Source: a virus
Virus record (IMG/VR): IMGVR_UViG_3300030339_000083
Span: 1 to 44,228 of that record
DNA length: 44,228 nucleotides
Direction: 5' to 3' (one strand)
The notes beneath the pieces were generated by a model. It was not told where the DNA came from. It saw nothing but the letters and a program-made list of their open reading frames with translations, and searched no databases. Both the position numbers and the translations under genes were made by a program. This document shows, one piece after another, positions 6,660 through 15,389 of this stretch; within the stretch, counting starts at the first letter, position 1, and each line of letters begins with the position of its first letter.

Positions 6660-7216
6660 ACCGCAGCGGCAAGGAATATGAGCAATACATTCAATTTGCA
6701 GACGCAATCTGCGAAATGGTGCCGATGGATAACGCTGTTGCATTTTATTTGCCCGGGGTTAAGCAAAGGTTTAATCGTATTCCTTGCCCCGTACATAATG
6801 GCAAAGATTATAATTTGCACTTTAATAAAGATAGATGGCATTGCTTCGTTTGTAAAGAGGGCGGGAACGTAGTCGGATTTGTAAAGCACAGTTTAAATCT
6901 CAATTTCTATGAAGCTGTTGAAAGATTGAACAATGACTTTCACTGCGGATTACCAATAGGCCGACGCCCAACACTTCGAGAACAGCGGGACGCACAACTC
7001 CGATATGATGAAATGCAAGCCCTTCGAGCCAAAGAAGAGACGGAGAAACAAGCCTATTCCGATTTATATAATGGGCTGTGGGACGAATATGCAAGACTTG
7101 ATATCAACCGCAGATTATACGCTCCGCAGAATATCGATGATGATTTTAACCCTTTATACGTCGAGGCGGTATCAAAAATCAGTCACATAGAATACTTAAT
7201 CGATGTTTTACTATAG
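6656..7216 (+). CDS. CHC2 zinc-finger primase-like protein
   Basis: A 186-residue protein with a DnaG-type CHC2 zinc finger: PCPVHNGK (Cys44, His47), then a beta hairpin and WHCFVCKEGGNVVGFV (Cys63, Cys66), followed by the helix FYEAVERLNNDF typical of the region after the finger. No TOPRIM domain follows; the rest is charged and helical. It therefore probably supplies only template recognition and works with the downstream helicase gene. The start at 6656 (ATGA overlap with the previous stop) has GGAGGTAGAGC in front. Confidence 0.8.
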   Translation: MNRSGKEYEQYIQFADAICEMVPMDNAVAFYLPGVKQRFNRIPCPVHNGKDYNLHFNKDRWHCFVCKEGGNVVGFVKHSLNLNFYEAVERLNNDFHCGLPIGRRPTLREQRDAQLRYDEMQALRAKEETEKQAYSDLYNGLWDEYARLDINRRLYAPQNIDDDFNPLYVEAVSKISHIEYLIDVLL

Positions 7217-7247
7217 ACAAACCACTTAGAAAGGTGGTGTAACCTAA

Positions 7248-8888
7248 TTGCCAGAAATGATTGCGGCAGATGGCTTGTCGGATGAAGCAATATCTAAAAT
7301 GGATATTCAGACCCTCATAAATAGCATAATAGTCTCGTTTGACCTTGAAGAGTTTGAACAACTTCGCGTACAAGCTTTAATGCAAGCAAGGGCGAAAGAA
7401 CTAGGAATATCCAAAAATATATCAGGTTTGATATCTGCATATAAGAAAAAGGATAAGCAGATTGAGAATAAGTACAATCGGTCACTTGCAAAACAAGAAT
7501 CAAGCATACCGCTTCAATTCGAGAAAAACGGTGAACCGAGCCAGACAATCGACAATATTATTCTTATCATGCAAAACGATAAGTTCTATAGCGGAGTAAG
7601 ATACAATCTGCTAAAAAATGCGCCTGAGGTTCAGTTTAACAAAACCGTTCGAAGTTGGAGCGATACAGACGACGCGGAGAGCCAACGATATCTTGAGCGT
7701 GCATATAGCATTTATAGCAAGGACAAGCACAAAGCTGCATTGCGTGTTCTGTTCAAAGATAGAGAATATCATCCGATACGTGACATTGTTGATAATCTGT
7801 CTTGGGATGGCATAGAACGGATATCAACGTTTTTAACAAAATGGATGAAAGCGGACGATAACGAATACACAAGCGAAGTGAGCCGCTTAATCTTTGCGGG
7901 CGGAATACACAGGCTTTATATGCCAGGTTGTAAATTCGACGATGTTCCGGTGCTAATCGGTACAAGCCAAGGCGAGGGAAAATCAACAATTGTTCGATGG
8001 CTTGCAATGCATGATGATTATTATACGGAAGTCGAGCAAATCGAGGGAAACAAGGGCATTGAAACGCTTGACGGAGCATGGATATGCGAGATTGCCGAAT
8101 TGCTCGCAGTTACAAAAACAAAAGAGCAAGAGGCCGTTAAGGCATACATCACTCGCCAACGTGACAAATATCGTAAGCCGTGGGACGTTAATCCGAGCGA
8201 ATATCCTCGTAGATGCATATTTATCGGTACAACAAACATTGAACATTTCCTCAAAGATAAAACAGGAAACCGCCGTTGGTATCCGGTAAAAGTCCGTTCG
8301 TCTGCGTATTGGCTATATGACCATGAACAAGAGTGCCGGGACTATATAGTGCAATGTTGGGCAGAGGCAAAATCCAAATATGATTTAGGCCAAATGCCAA
8401 ACTACGCCAACAAGGAACTGGCAAAACAGTTCTTAGATGCTCAGTCCGAGGCAATGGAGGACGATTGGCGTGTTGGAGCAATTGAGCAATTCTTAGACCA
8501 GCAAGCCGTAGGAGATTATGTTTGCGTCCGGCAAATTAAGCACGATGCACTTTCTCCCAGTAAAGACTTTCCGCAAGACCCTACGCCAAAAGAATCTCAA
8601 GAGATATCAATACTTATGGGTAAGTTCGAGAGATGGGAAAAAGTCGGTTCACATTATATATCGAATTATGGTACACAACGTTGTTGGAGAAAAACGGGCG
8701 AATCTGCACAAAAAGAATTGCCGCTATACGCCACGGAAAGCGAGGCCAAGCAAAGAGGCATAAGCGCAAGAATAGAAAACGAATTAACGACTTATGCCAA
8801 AAATCCCACGATTGAAAACGCCGATAAACTTCATGCGGCGGTATGCAATATGCCTGATGATTGGAGGTTAAAACGTGAAATGCCCTAA
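7248..8888 (+). CDS. VirE-family primase/helicase-like ATPase
   Basis: A 546-residue protein of the virulence-associated E (VirE) P-loop family, used by many phages and islands as a replicative helicase. Walker A is GTSQGEGKST (about 238-247) and Walker B lies in GAWICEIAEL (about 276-285). The arginine-rich sensor region is YPRRCIFIGTTN followed by LKDKTGNRRWYPV, characteristic of the family. The N-terminal 200 residues contain the usual pre-domain ending in WDGIERISTFL. The TTG at 7248 is chosen because AAGGTGG lies ten bases upstream; an ATG at 7257 is possible but too far from it. It likely unwinds DNA with the CHC2 protein encoded just upstream. Confidence 0.85.
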   Translation: MPEMIAADGLSDEAISKMDIQTLINSIIVSFDLEEFEQLRVQALMQARAKELGISKNISGLISAYKKKDKQIENKYNRSLAKQESSIPLQFEKNGEPSQTIDNIILIMQNDKFYSGVRYNLLKNAPEVQFNKTVRSWSDTDDAESQRYLERAYSIYSKDKHKAALRVLFKDREYHPIRDIVDNLSWDGIERISTFLTKWMKADDNEYTSEVSRLIFAGGIHRLYMPGCKFDDVPVLIGTSQGEGKSTIVRWLAMHDDYYTEVEQIEGNKGIETLDGAWICEIAELLAVTKTKEQEAVKAYITRQRDKYRKPWDVNPSEYPRRCIFIGTTNIEHFLKDKTGNRRWYPVKVRSSAYWLYDHEQECRDYIVQCWAEAKSKYDLGQMPNYANKELAKQFLDAQSEAMEDDWRVGAIEQFLDQQAVGDYVCVRQIKHDALSPSKDFPQDPTPKESQEISILMGKFERWEKVGSHYISNYGTQRCWRKTGESAQKELPLYATESEAKQRGISARIENELTTYAKNPTIENADKLHAAVCNMPDDWRLKREMP

Positions 8889-9021
8889 ATGCAAAGAAGT
8901 TAAAACTAAGTGTACCGATTCAAGACCATCAAATGATGGCAGCTCTCGCAGACGGAGATACGAATGTTTAGCTTGTGGACACAGATTTTCAACAAGGGAA
9001 AGCATAAGCAAGGAAAATTAA
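8875..9021 (+). CDS. Stand-alone NrdR-like zinc ribbon
   Basis: A 48-residue protein starting at a GTG (8875) inside the helicase gene's 3' end, with TTGGAGG upstream. It reads MKCPKCKEVKTKCTDSRPSN, then RRRRYECLACGHRFSTRES. This is the N-terminal zinc ribbon of the transcriptional repressor NrdR (MKCPxC ... DSRP ... RRRxECxxCxxRFTT) with the four Cys in place. The roughly 100-residue ATP-cone domain of true NrdR is missing. The ribbon is the DNA-binding part that recognises NrdR boxes before ribonucleotide reductase genes, so it could interfere with host NrdR. That role is inference. Confidence 0.8.
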   Translation: MKCPKCKEVKTKCTDSRPSNDGSSRRRRYECLACGHRFSTRESISKEN

Positions 9022-9078
9022 TACATAAAGAGCGCAGAAAAGCGGGATTATAAAAATTAAATTGAAGGAGAAAATAAA

Positions 9079-9372
9079 ATGAAATATCGCAAAAAACCAG
9101 TAGTTATTGAAGCTTTCCAATATAACGGGGATTTAATGGGGAGCGACGGAAAGTACTATGTACCAGAGTTTGCAATAAACGCATATGAAAACGACATATT
9201 GTTTTATGATTCGGCTGCGCCAGACGAACCGCCTTGTGACCTATTTATAAGAACTCTTGAGGGCAACATGTTAGCTTCCGTTGGGGATTTTGTTATTCAG
9301 GGTGTTAACGGAGAACTTTATCCTTGCAAACCGGATATATTTGAGAAAACCTATGAGTTGGTAATAGAATAA
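9079..9372 (+). CDS. Conserved phage protein (KYRKKPVVIEA family)
   Basis: A 97-residue protein starting MKYRKKPVVIEAFQYNGD and ending FVIQGVNGELYPCKPDIFEKTYE. This is a widespread phage family of unknown function with a compact beta-rich fold and the conserved 'GDxVIxGxxGExYPCKPDIF' block. AAGGAGAAAATAAA precedes the ATG. It is the last gene of the rightward early unit and is followed at once by a bidirectional terminator. A 57-base gap upstream shows no clear promoter. Confidence 0.8.
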   Translation: MKYRKKPVVIEAFQYNGDLMGSDGKYYVPEFAINAYENDILFYDSAAPDEPPCDLFIRTLEGNMLASVGDFVIQGVNGELYPCKPDIFEKTYELVIE

Positions 9373-9376
9373 TAAA

Positions 9377-9406
9377 AAGGGCGAGAGGTTAATCCCTCTC
9401 GCCTTT
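9377..9406. terminator. Bidirectional intrinsic terminator
   Basis: A perfect 9-bp stem (GGCGAGAGG with CCTCTCGCC) and a 6-base loop, flanked by an A-run on one side and TTT on the other. It can therefore end transcription from both directions. It lies exactly where the rightward early unit (ending 9372) meets the leftward late unit (ending 9423). Confidence 0.85.
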
Positions 9407-9422
9407 GATTATTTATAGACCT

Positions 9423-9653
9423 TTAAAGTTTTGTTGAATCCGTGGGATTGTTAACGATGCCAAGCGCAATTAATATCGCTCCTACGCCATTGATTATCGC
9501 CGCCCACGTGTCGCTTGTCAGTCCGATTTTTGCGGGAACTCCGAACGCTGAGCCGATTACCCATAGTGCGCCAAGTACGGAGAGCCAAAGTGTCCAGCTT
9601 TTATATTTGGGCTGTGCGGTTGTGGTTACGACGGTTGATGTAGTTTCGTTCAT
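9423..9653 (-). CDS. Holin (phi LC3-like)
   Basis: A 76-residue membrane protein with a short hydrophilic N-terminus (NETTSTVVTTTAQPKYKSWT), a first hydrophobic segment (WLSVLGALWVIGSAFGV), a turn, and a second segment (AAIINGVGAILIALGIV) followed by NNPTDS. The topology, size and the 'GIVNNPT' ending match the phi LC3 / Hol44-type holins of Firmicutes phages. It would form lesions in the cytoplasmic membrane that release the endolysin encoded upstream. It has a GGAGGTAC ribosome binding site and is the last gene of the late operon. Confidence 0.85.
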   Translation of the reverse strand: MNETTSTVVTTTAQPKYKSWTLWLSVLGALWVIGSAFGVPAKIGLTSDTWAAIINGVGAILIALGIVNNPTDSTKL

Positions 9654-9671
9654 ATAAGTACCTCCAAAATT

Positions 9672-10391
9672 TTATTTATAAAGTCCTGCGCGGTCATTGA
9701 CTACGAAGATTCTTAAAGCCTCTTCCGTGAATCCGAAACTTGTTATCAATCCCTTATTGGTCAACTTCTGCATGGTTGCTTGCGCCCACGTTGGCATTTC
9801 TGCGATTGAGCCGTATGTTTTTACCACTTCACCATCTTCACTTTCTGCCGCCGTCAGCGACGCTTTAAATTCGTTCCAGAGCTGATTGCCTGTTTTGCCG
9901 TAATAGGTGTTGATATCATCACCCATCCACGGACGCGGGCACCATTTATTCGTTACGTCGTAATGCCTGATTACATGGTCGTTATCAATTCCGTACTGTT
10001 TTTGCAACGAACGCACAAGCTCGGTAAGGTTTACAATGGTCTGAGGGTGAAAATACCAGTCGGTATCGGTTGCATAAGCGGCTCGATTTGCATTAATCTT
10101 ATACGGTCTGACCTCAATCCCAATAGAATTAGCGTTTTGGCATTTTTTCTTTAATGTGCCAATTCCGCTATCGCCGCAATGCCAAGCGGTATCCTTATCC
10201 AAAACAGCTTGTACAATACTGGTATCGTCTACCTCATAATTAGCCGAAGCCTGTACGCCGATGCGATTGAAGTATGCCGCTACGCTTGCCGCCGAGCCTA
10301 GTCCGCCAAAGTAATGAATTACTATGTATTCGTTAACTTTTTTTGTTCGCTTTGTGTAATTGCGTGATATTAGACTTTGCGTGATGTTCAT
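9672..10391 (-). CDS. Endolysin, N-acetylmuramoyl-L-alanine amidase
   Basis: A 239-residue amidase_2 (PGRP-like, zinc-dependent) endolysin. Zinc ligands are visible as His26 (YIVIHYFGG), His143 (VIRHYDVTNKWCPRPW) and Cys151. The GIEVRPY stretch near residue 91 is the usual central strand. It would cut the bond between MurNAc and the stem peptide. The C-terminal 45 residues (MPTWAQATMQKLTNKGLI ... RIFVVNDRAGLY) form a small module frequent at the end of clostridial phage lysins and probably target the cell wall. There is no signal peptide, consistent with release through the neighbouring holin. Confidence 0.93.
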   Translation of the reverse strand: MNITQSLISRNYTKRTKKVNEYIVIHYFGGLGSAASVAAYFNRIGVQASANYEVDDTSIVQAVLDKDTAWHCGDSGIGTLKKKCQNANSIGIEVRPYKINANRAAYATDTDWYFHPQTIVNLTELVRSLQKQYGIDNDHVIRHYDVTNKWCPRPWMGDDINTYYGKTGNQLWNEFKASLTAAESEDGEVVKTYGSIAEMPTWAQATMQKLTNKGLITSFGFTEEALRIFVVNDRAGLYK

Positions 10392-10404
10392 TACTCACCT
10401 CATT

Positions 10405-10707
10405 TTATATGCATACATGGTCTACGGCTTGCTCATTTAAAAAGTCAAAGTATTTTTTCTTTGCTTCTTCGTATGATTCAATACCCTCTTCGACCTCGCC
10501 GTTGGCATATCCGCGTTTTAGCGCCATAGCGGTTGCGTAGGATAATTTGGCTGTAGCCATTTGTAGCTCCAAAGAGAGTAAGCTTTCTTTTTTTCTAGCC
10601 TTTACCCTAGAATCTGCCGCTACATCTCTCTTGTTTTGTTCGCGAGAAAAGAAATATAAAAATATTCCAACAATTAACGACGGTATTATCGCAATCACCC
10701 ATTCCAA
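10405..10707 (-). CDS. Small lysis-cassette membrane protein
   Basis: A 100-residue protein with one N-terminal membrane segment (WVIAIIPSLIVGIFLYFF) followed by a charged helical domain (KARKKESLLSLELQMATAKL ... YEEAKKKYFDFLNEQAV). The TTG start at 10707 is chosen because GTGGAGG lies seven bases upstream; the reading frame further upstream lies within the last part of the 1551-aa gene and has no ribosome binding site. Its place before the endolysin and holin, and its topology, suggest an auxiliary lysis or holin-regulating role. I recognise the family only as a conserved hypothetical in Firmicutes phages. Confidence 0.7.
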   Translation of the reverse strand: MEWVIAIIPSLIVGIFLYFFSREQNKRDVAADSRVKARKKESLLSLELQMATAKLSYATAMALKRGYANGEVEEGIESYEEAKKKYFDFLNEQAVDHVCI

Positions 10708-10721
10708 ATTGGTTTCCTCCA

Positions 10722-13700
10722 CTATTTGTTTAATCTGCCTTGTATAACCGCGTTTTGCGCTGCGGTTTGGGATAGGTCTTTTTGCCTTGCTATTTGTTCT
10801 GCGGTGCTCACGTTGGTTATCCATGCATTAAACGATTTAACAAACGCTTTTTTGTATGTTTCGCGTTCGGCACTCGTTAGCGTGTAAACCTTGCTAGAGC
10901 GTGTGAAGTCTTTGGGAATGGTCATGTTGACAAGCGAGGATTCTTTGCCTTTTCCGGTGATATAAAGCGACACTAGCCGAGACGGATTTGCGACATAGGG
11001 GAGCAATGATTCTGACGTTAATTCTCCTGTTTTTTTGTCATGTTTAGTGTAAAGCGTTGCGACAACATCTGAAGTTTGTTTTGCGGAGAGTCCTTGTTGA
11101 TTAATTGTTGAGATTTTTTGATATTGGGATACTTCGGTTTCTCCCGATTGGGGTTTTAGCGAGGAAACGGCTTTGTAAATGCTGTAGGCCTGTTTTTGGT
11201 CTATGCCCGCCGATTGATATTTTGTAACACTGTCCGCGATATCGGAATCGTTGTTTATATCAAGCTCCATTTCATCGGACTTGTCGCCTCTTGTGGTTGC
11301 GCTCTGCGCTATTTCAATCTGTTTAATGCGAACGGCCTTTTGAATATCAGCCATAGGCTTTGTCAAATCAATTTTGTAGCTTGTTAGGAGCTTTTTATCA
11401 TCGTCCGTAAGGCTTGTAATTCCAGCACGCATAGAAACCTTGCTCAGCGCCGATATTTCTTCGCTTGCTTTTGTATAGTTTCTTGAAACTTTTTCCTCTA
11501 GGGTTACGTCGCTTGGATTAATGTTTTCGGTAATATTTTTATCGCTGGCAACTTGCTTCGCCTTATCTGCTTTATCGTAAAAGTCCGTAATGGTCTGATT
11601 GCTCAAAGATGGTTGTGCTGTAAACTTATTCGTTACAACCTTTCCAACATTTCCGCCTATCGTAGAGGCTGGAAGAACAAAATCTCCGATAACTCCGGTG
11701 TAAGTGTCAATAAGATAATCCATTTGCTTAGGGGAAATCTGCACTCCGTCAGGCGTAAGCGGTGTTTTGGCTTGTGCTGCATATTTTGCAATGAACTTTG
11801 TAATTTCACTTGTCTTTTCGTCATACTGCAAATACTTGGAACGATTGTCCTGTATCATGCCTTGCGGAACAATTGCAGAGCCCATAAAGTTTTTGTTTGA
11901 CGGCAAATTGGTGATTATCGGAGAAACCATGTTGCTTGTCAGTGGATTAGCGGGCGCAAAGCTACTTGCAAGACTTGTCCCATACCCCTTGAACGATTGC
12001 TCTTCTCCCTTTGCTGCTCTCATAAGTCTTTCAACCAGTGCGCCCATAAGAACTCCAATTTCTCTCGACCTTGGGATTTTGAGAAATTCGCTGTTTCCGA
12101 CTGTACCGTCGTTGTGTCCGCCACCTATTGGTATGCAATAGTAACTATCTTTGGTGTAGTTGGTGAGTTGGTCGTAATCTTCATCGTTTCTGTTGACATA
12201 GGCCATCAATAGTGTAGGAGCAGTAATTGATATACCGCCGCGAACAAGCATAGTTGCTAATTTGCGTGGACTATCAACGCTTCTTACGAACTTATCAAGC
12301 CCCTGTACTCCGGCGTTGAGATACGCTACGCCGTTTCTATCAAGTGCCTTTGTGACATCTCCACCCCTAGCAAAGTTTACCGTAACATTGTTTGAAGCGT
12401 CTAAGGCTTTTTGAACGTCGCCAGTTTTATCAAGAACACGGTTAAACTCTGCAACCCTTGGCGCGGCCTCCGTAATATTATTGAATTTCTCAACGGTTTC
12501 AATCGGGTGGAGCAATGCGTCTGCCGTTCCGGTTACTGCTTTTCCTAGTTTATTTGTTCCTATGGTATCGGACATTTTGCCGATTAATGCGTCACGCTTT
12601 CCGACTTTGGTCAAATTTACGGCTGATTTTTCGACATTTCCGGAATTGAAGAAGTTAGATGTTCCTCCACCAACAGCTTTGTAACGCTGATAGTTTTCGC
12701 TGTTTGTCGCAACGTCTTTTCCCGCTTTAGCCAATCCTCCTATAAACTTTAAGGGATTTCCCTCACCGCCGTAGGTATAAGCCGTTGGAATGTCCCTTGC
12801 CATATTGTTAATCGCAAAGAATGGGTTTTTCTGTGTAATCAGATTTTTGAAGCCCTGTGTTAAGTTTGAAAGAACGGGAACGGTCATTGTGTTTTTCGGT
12901 AATCCCATAAGCGCCTCTAAAAATGGCTTATCGTTAATTTTGAGATATACTCGTTCGCCCTTGTCGAGAACGCTCACAATGTTATTCGTCATATGCCCAG
13001 CAACGTCTTTTTCGTTTACAATTTCGGCGTACTTTTTAAGTTCCTCTGGATTTTTGCGAACAGACTTCAATATTTCCTGTCCAACTTCGTTGTATCTAGC
13101 CGCTTTTACCCGCATATTAACAAGGCTCATAATGTTTTCAACCGGGTTGTTCAAATCTCTGCTAGAACCTGTTGCGGCCTTGATTGGACTTTTGGGGTCA
13201 ACAAACTGTCTTGTAATCTCTCTAGGCAATCCAGTTTCCATTTCGCTAAACTCTCTTTGCGTGGGGAAATAGCTCTTGTATTTTTCGCGGAGTGAGGCAT
13301 AACCGTCTTTGCCAATTAATCCCGTTTCTACGCCCCACGCCTTTTCAAACTTATCAATCCAGTTGACAACATCATTGCTAACGGTTTTATACTCCGGGTG
13401 CTTAGCTTCAAGGTTTTTAACATACTGGCTTGACATTTCAGAGGTATATGTAGGGTCAACATTTTTGCCCTCTCTTGCACGGTCAATATTATGTCGTTGC
13501 GCCATGTATTTCCAAAAGTCTGTTTCCTCGCCTTTGGGTATCTGCTCAACAACATTTTTTAACGACTTGCCTATGACGTTTCCCTTTGTATCAACCAAAT
13601 TGTCCGTAAAGATGTAGTTTACAATACCGCCCGCATTACGCGTGTTAGATGCCAGAACTCCCGAATTGTCCTTTGCGTCTTTTGCGAATCTATCCGCTAT

Positions 13701-15377
13701 GGGGCTTTGAGTATCGACTACGCGAGTATATAGGTTGGAAAGTTTGTCAGAAATTGAGGACTTCGATTTATTGCTATCCATTGCAACGCCAATTCCCATT
13801 TCAGGGAGATTGTTTAAGTCGACACTTTTGGGCGTAACGTTTGCATCTGTCTTAGTAGCGCCCTTGTACGGTTCGGTAAGAACGTCTTTGCTACTGCTAA
13901 GTGCTTTTGAATCGCCTGTCAGTTTCGCCCCAAGCGAGTTTTCGGGGAAAAGGGTTGATTTCCCGTCCTGCACATTAGTCGTAACGCTCTCTGACGCATT
14001 TAAAGGCGTTTTAAGCGCATTATCAATAATAGGTGTAGTTTGCTGTTCAACGGGAGATTTTACAGCCTCGCTCAACTGCGTAGGCTCTGCGGAAGTTTTG
14101 AGCGGTGTTTCTGCGACGGCTTTGCTTTCCGGTACAGATTTCTTTCCAACCGCGCCAAACACAGAGCCGATAATTGCGCTTTCAATGGCAGCACTTATAA
14201 TGTCCGAGGCGTTTTCTTTTGCAGTAGGGTCGTATGTGATTCTCTGAAATACGGGATTTAATGCCGCTTGTATGGATCCGATTGTACCCTGACTTAACCC
14301 CGTTTCGCCCATAGCCGCTAATCTAGCCGCGATAGCTTTGCCCGTGTCGCTTGCTATGAATTTTCCAATCGCTGAATCGGTTGCTTTTTGAGCAATTTCC
14401 TTTAATGGACCTTTGCTAATAACGCTTGAAATAGCACTATCTCCGACACTCATTAGCGAACCCGCAAGGTAAACCGCTCCGGCTTGTAACCCCCCATATG
14501 CGGCCTGTTGGTCTGCTGTGGCTCCGGATTCTTTTGCTTGGTGTGCCGTGTCGCCAAATGCGCGTAACGCCATAGGCAAAGCGCCTGATTTTGTGATAGC
14601 TCCCGCCGCAATATCTGTAGCGAGTTGTGCGCCTTGAAGTCCATATTCAACAACTTTTTGCCCTGTTTTACCTAGTCCCTGTTTGGCTTTAGCTTCGCTG
14701 TTTGCTCCCATTGCATAGAGCTTATCTGTTGCGTTAGAAGTCGATTCTAAAGACTTGTTGTAATCTGAAACATTTTTCTGATTAAGAGCGTTTGTTCCCT
14801 TAAGGATATTATCAATTCTGGTTTGTTCATCCGGAGTTGTTCCGTTTGCAGACAGTTTTTTCTTTGCGACTTCCGCAAGGCTATTGTTTAAATTTGTCTC
14901 GCTGGTCAGAAAATCCGTATTCTTTTTCTTCGCGGAGGTTGTGTTTTCTAAAGTGCTGATAGTACTTAGTGCCGAACCGAGCGTGTTCTGCCCCAAAGCG
15001 GAGAGAACATTACCCGTTCTTTTAGCCGGAGCGAGTACGTTTGAAGCGTCAATATTCGGGTTGTAAGTGTTTGTTTTCAAAGCCGGCGTAAGTGTGGGAT
15101 TAAGCGCCGTAAACAACTTCTGCGGTGTCTGCGTTGCCTTTAACTGCGCCTGTTTCGTTGCATAGTTGTTTCGTACGCTTATATCGCGCTGTTCGATATT
15201 TGGAGTTACAGCTTTTGTCTGAGAAGTAACGGGCGCGGTAACAAGAGGTTTTGTAACGTTAATCGCGGGAGAGGATACAAGCGGCTTTGTTTTCGCATAG
15301 TTCGCCGTTTCCGCTTTATATGTAACCGCGTCTTTGTTTGCGGCATTTGTCTTTAGTTTGCTCCAATCAATTGCCAT
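10722..15377 (-). CDS. Giant internal virion / ejection protein (LPD38-like)
   Basis: A 1551-residue protein, the largest in the window. Residues 1-430 are low-complexity and helical, with glycine/alanine-rich, possibly membrane-active stretches (YGLQGAQLATDIAAGAI near 235 and AAIESAIIGSVFGAVG near 395). The centre carries a segment around residue 850 (NPFFAINNMARDIPTAYTYG) that resembles the large polyvalent protein-associated domain LPD38. The C-terminal 350 residues are helical and polar. No tape-measure coiled-coil pattern is seen. By size, position (after the tailspike, before lysis) and podovirus context it is likely carried in the capsid and ejected with the DNA. GGAGGCACTAC precedes the ATG. 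Confidence 0.75.
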   Translation of the reverse strand: MAIDWSKLKTNAANKDAVTYKAETANYAKTKPLVSSPAINVTKPLVTAPVTSQTKAVTPNIEQRDISVRNNYATKQAQLKATQTPQKLFTALNPTLTPALKTNTYNPNIDASNVLAPAKRTGNVLSALGQNTLGSALSTISTLENTTSAKKKNTDFLTSETNLNNSLAEVAKKKLSANGTTPDEQTRIDNILKGTNALNQKNVSDYNKSLESTSNATDKLYAMGANSEAKAKQGLGKTGQKVVEYGLQGAQLATDIAAGAITKSGALPMALRAFGDTAHQAKESGATADQQAAYGGLQAGAVYLAGSLMSVGDSAISSVISKGPLKEIAQKATDSAIGKFIASDTGKAIAARLAAMGETGLSQGTIGSIQAALNPVFQRITYDPTAKENASDIISAAIESAIIGSVFGAVGKKSVPESKAVAETPLKTSAEPTQLSEAVKSPVEQQTTPIIDNALKTPLNASESVTTNVQDGKSTLFPENSLGAKLTGDSKALSSSKDVLTEPYKGATKTDANVTPKSVDLNNLPEMGIGVAMDSNKSKSSISDKLSNLYTRVVDTQSPIADRFAKDAKDNSGVLASNTRNAGGIVNYIFTDNLVDTKGNVIGKSLKNVVEQIPKGEETDFWKYMAQRHNIDRAREGKNVDPTYTSEMSSQYVKNLEAKHPEYKTVSNDVVNWIDKFEKAWGVETGLIGKDGYASLREKYKSYFPTQREFSEMETGLPREITRQFVDPKSPIKAATGSSRDLNNPVENIMSLVNMRVKAARYNEVGQEILKSVRKNPEELKKYAEIVNEKDVAGHMTNNIVSVLDKGERVYLKINDKPFLEALMGLPKNTMTVPVLSNLTQGFKNLITQKNPFFAINNMARDIPTAYTYGGEGNPLKFIGGLAKAGKDVATNSENYQRYKAVGGGTSNFFNSGNVEKSAVNLTKVGKRDALIGKMSDTIGTNKLGKAVTGTADALLHPIETVEKFNNITEAAPRVAEFNRVLDKTGDVQKALDASNNVTVNFARGGDVTKALDRNGVAYLNAGVQGLDKFVRSVDSPRKLATMLVRGGISITAPTLLMAYVNRNDEDYDQLTNYTKDSYYCIPIGGGHNDGTVGNSEFLKIPRSREIGVLMGALVERLMRAAKGEEQSFKGYGTSLASSFAPANPLTSNMVSPIITNLPSNKNFMGSAIVPQGMIQDNRSKYLQYDEKTSEITKFIAKYAAQAKTPLTPDGVQISPKQMDYLIDTYTGVIGDFVLPASTIGGNVGKVVTNKFTAQPSLSNQTITDFYDKADKAKQVASDKNITENINPSDVTLEEKVSRNYTKASEEISALSKVSMRAGITSLTDDDKKLLTSYKIDLTKPMADIQKAVRIKQIEIAQSATTRGDKSDEMELDINNDSDIADSVTKYQSAGIDQKQAYSIYKAVSSLKPQSGETEVSQYQKISTINQQGLSAKQTSDVVATLYTKHDKKTGELTSESLLPYVANPSRLVSLYITGKGKESSLVNMTIPKDFTRSSKVYTLTSAERETYKKAFVKSFNAWITNVSTAEQIARQKDLSQTAAQNAVIQGRLNK

Positions 15378-15389
15378 GTAGTGCCTCCA

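Noticed and set aside
13735-14247. Long antisense frames under the 1551-aa gene
   Set aside because: No translation signals, and the opposite strand has a continuous, well-supported gene with its own ribosome binding site.
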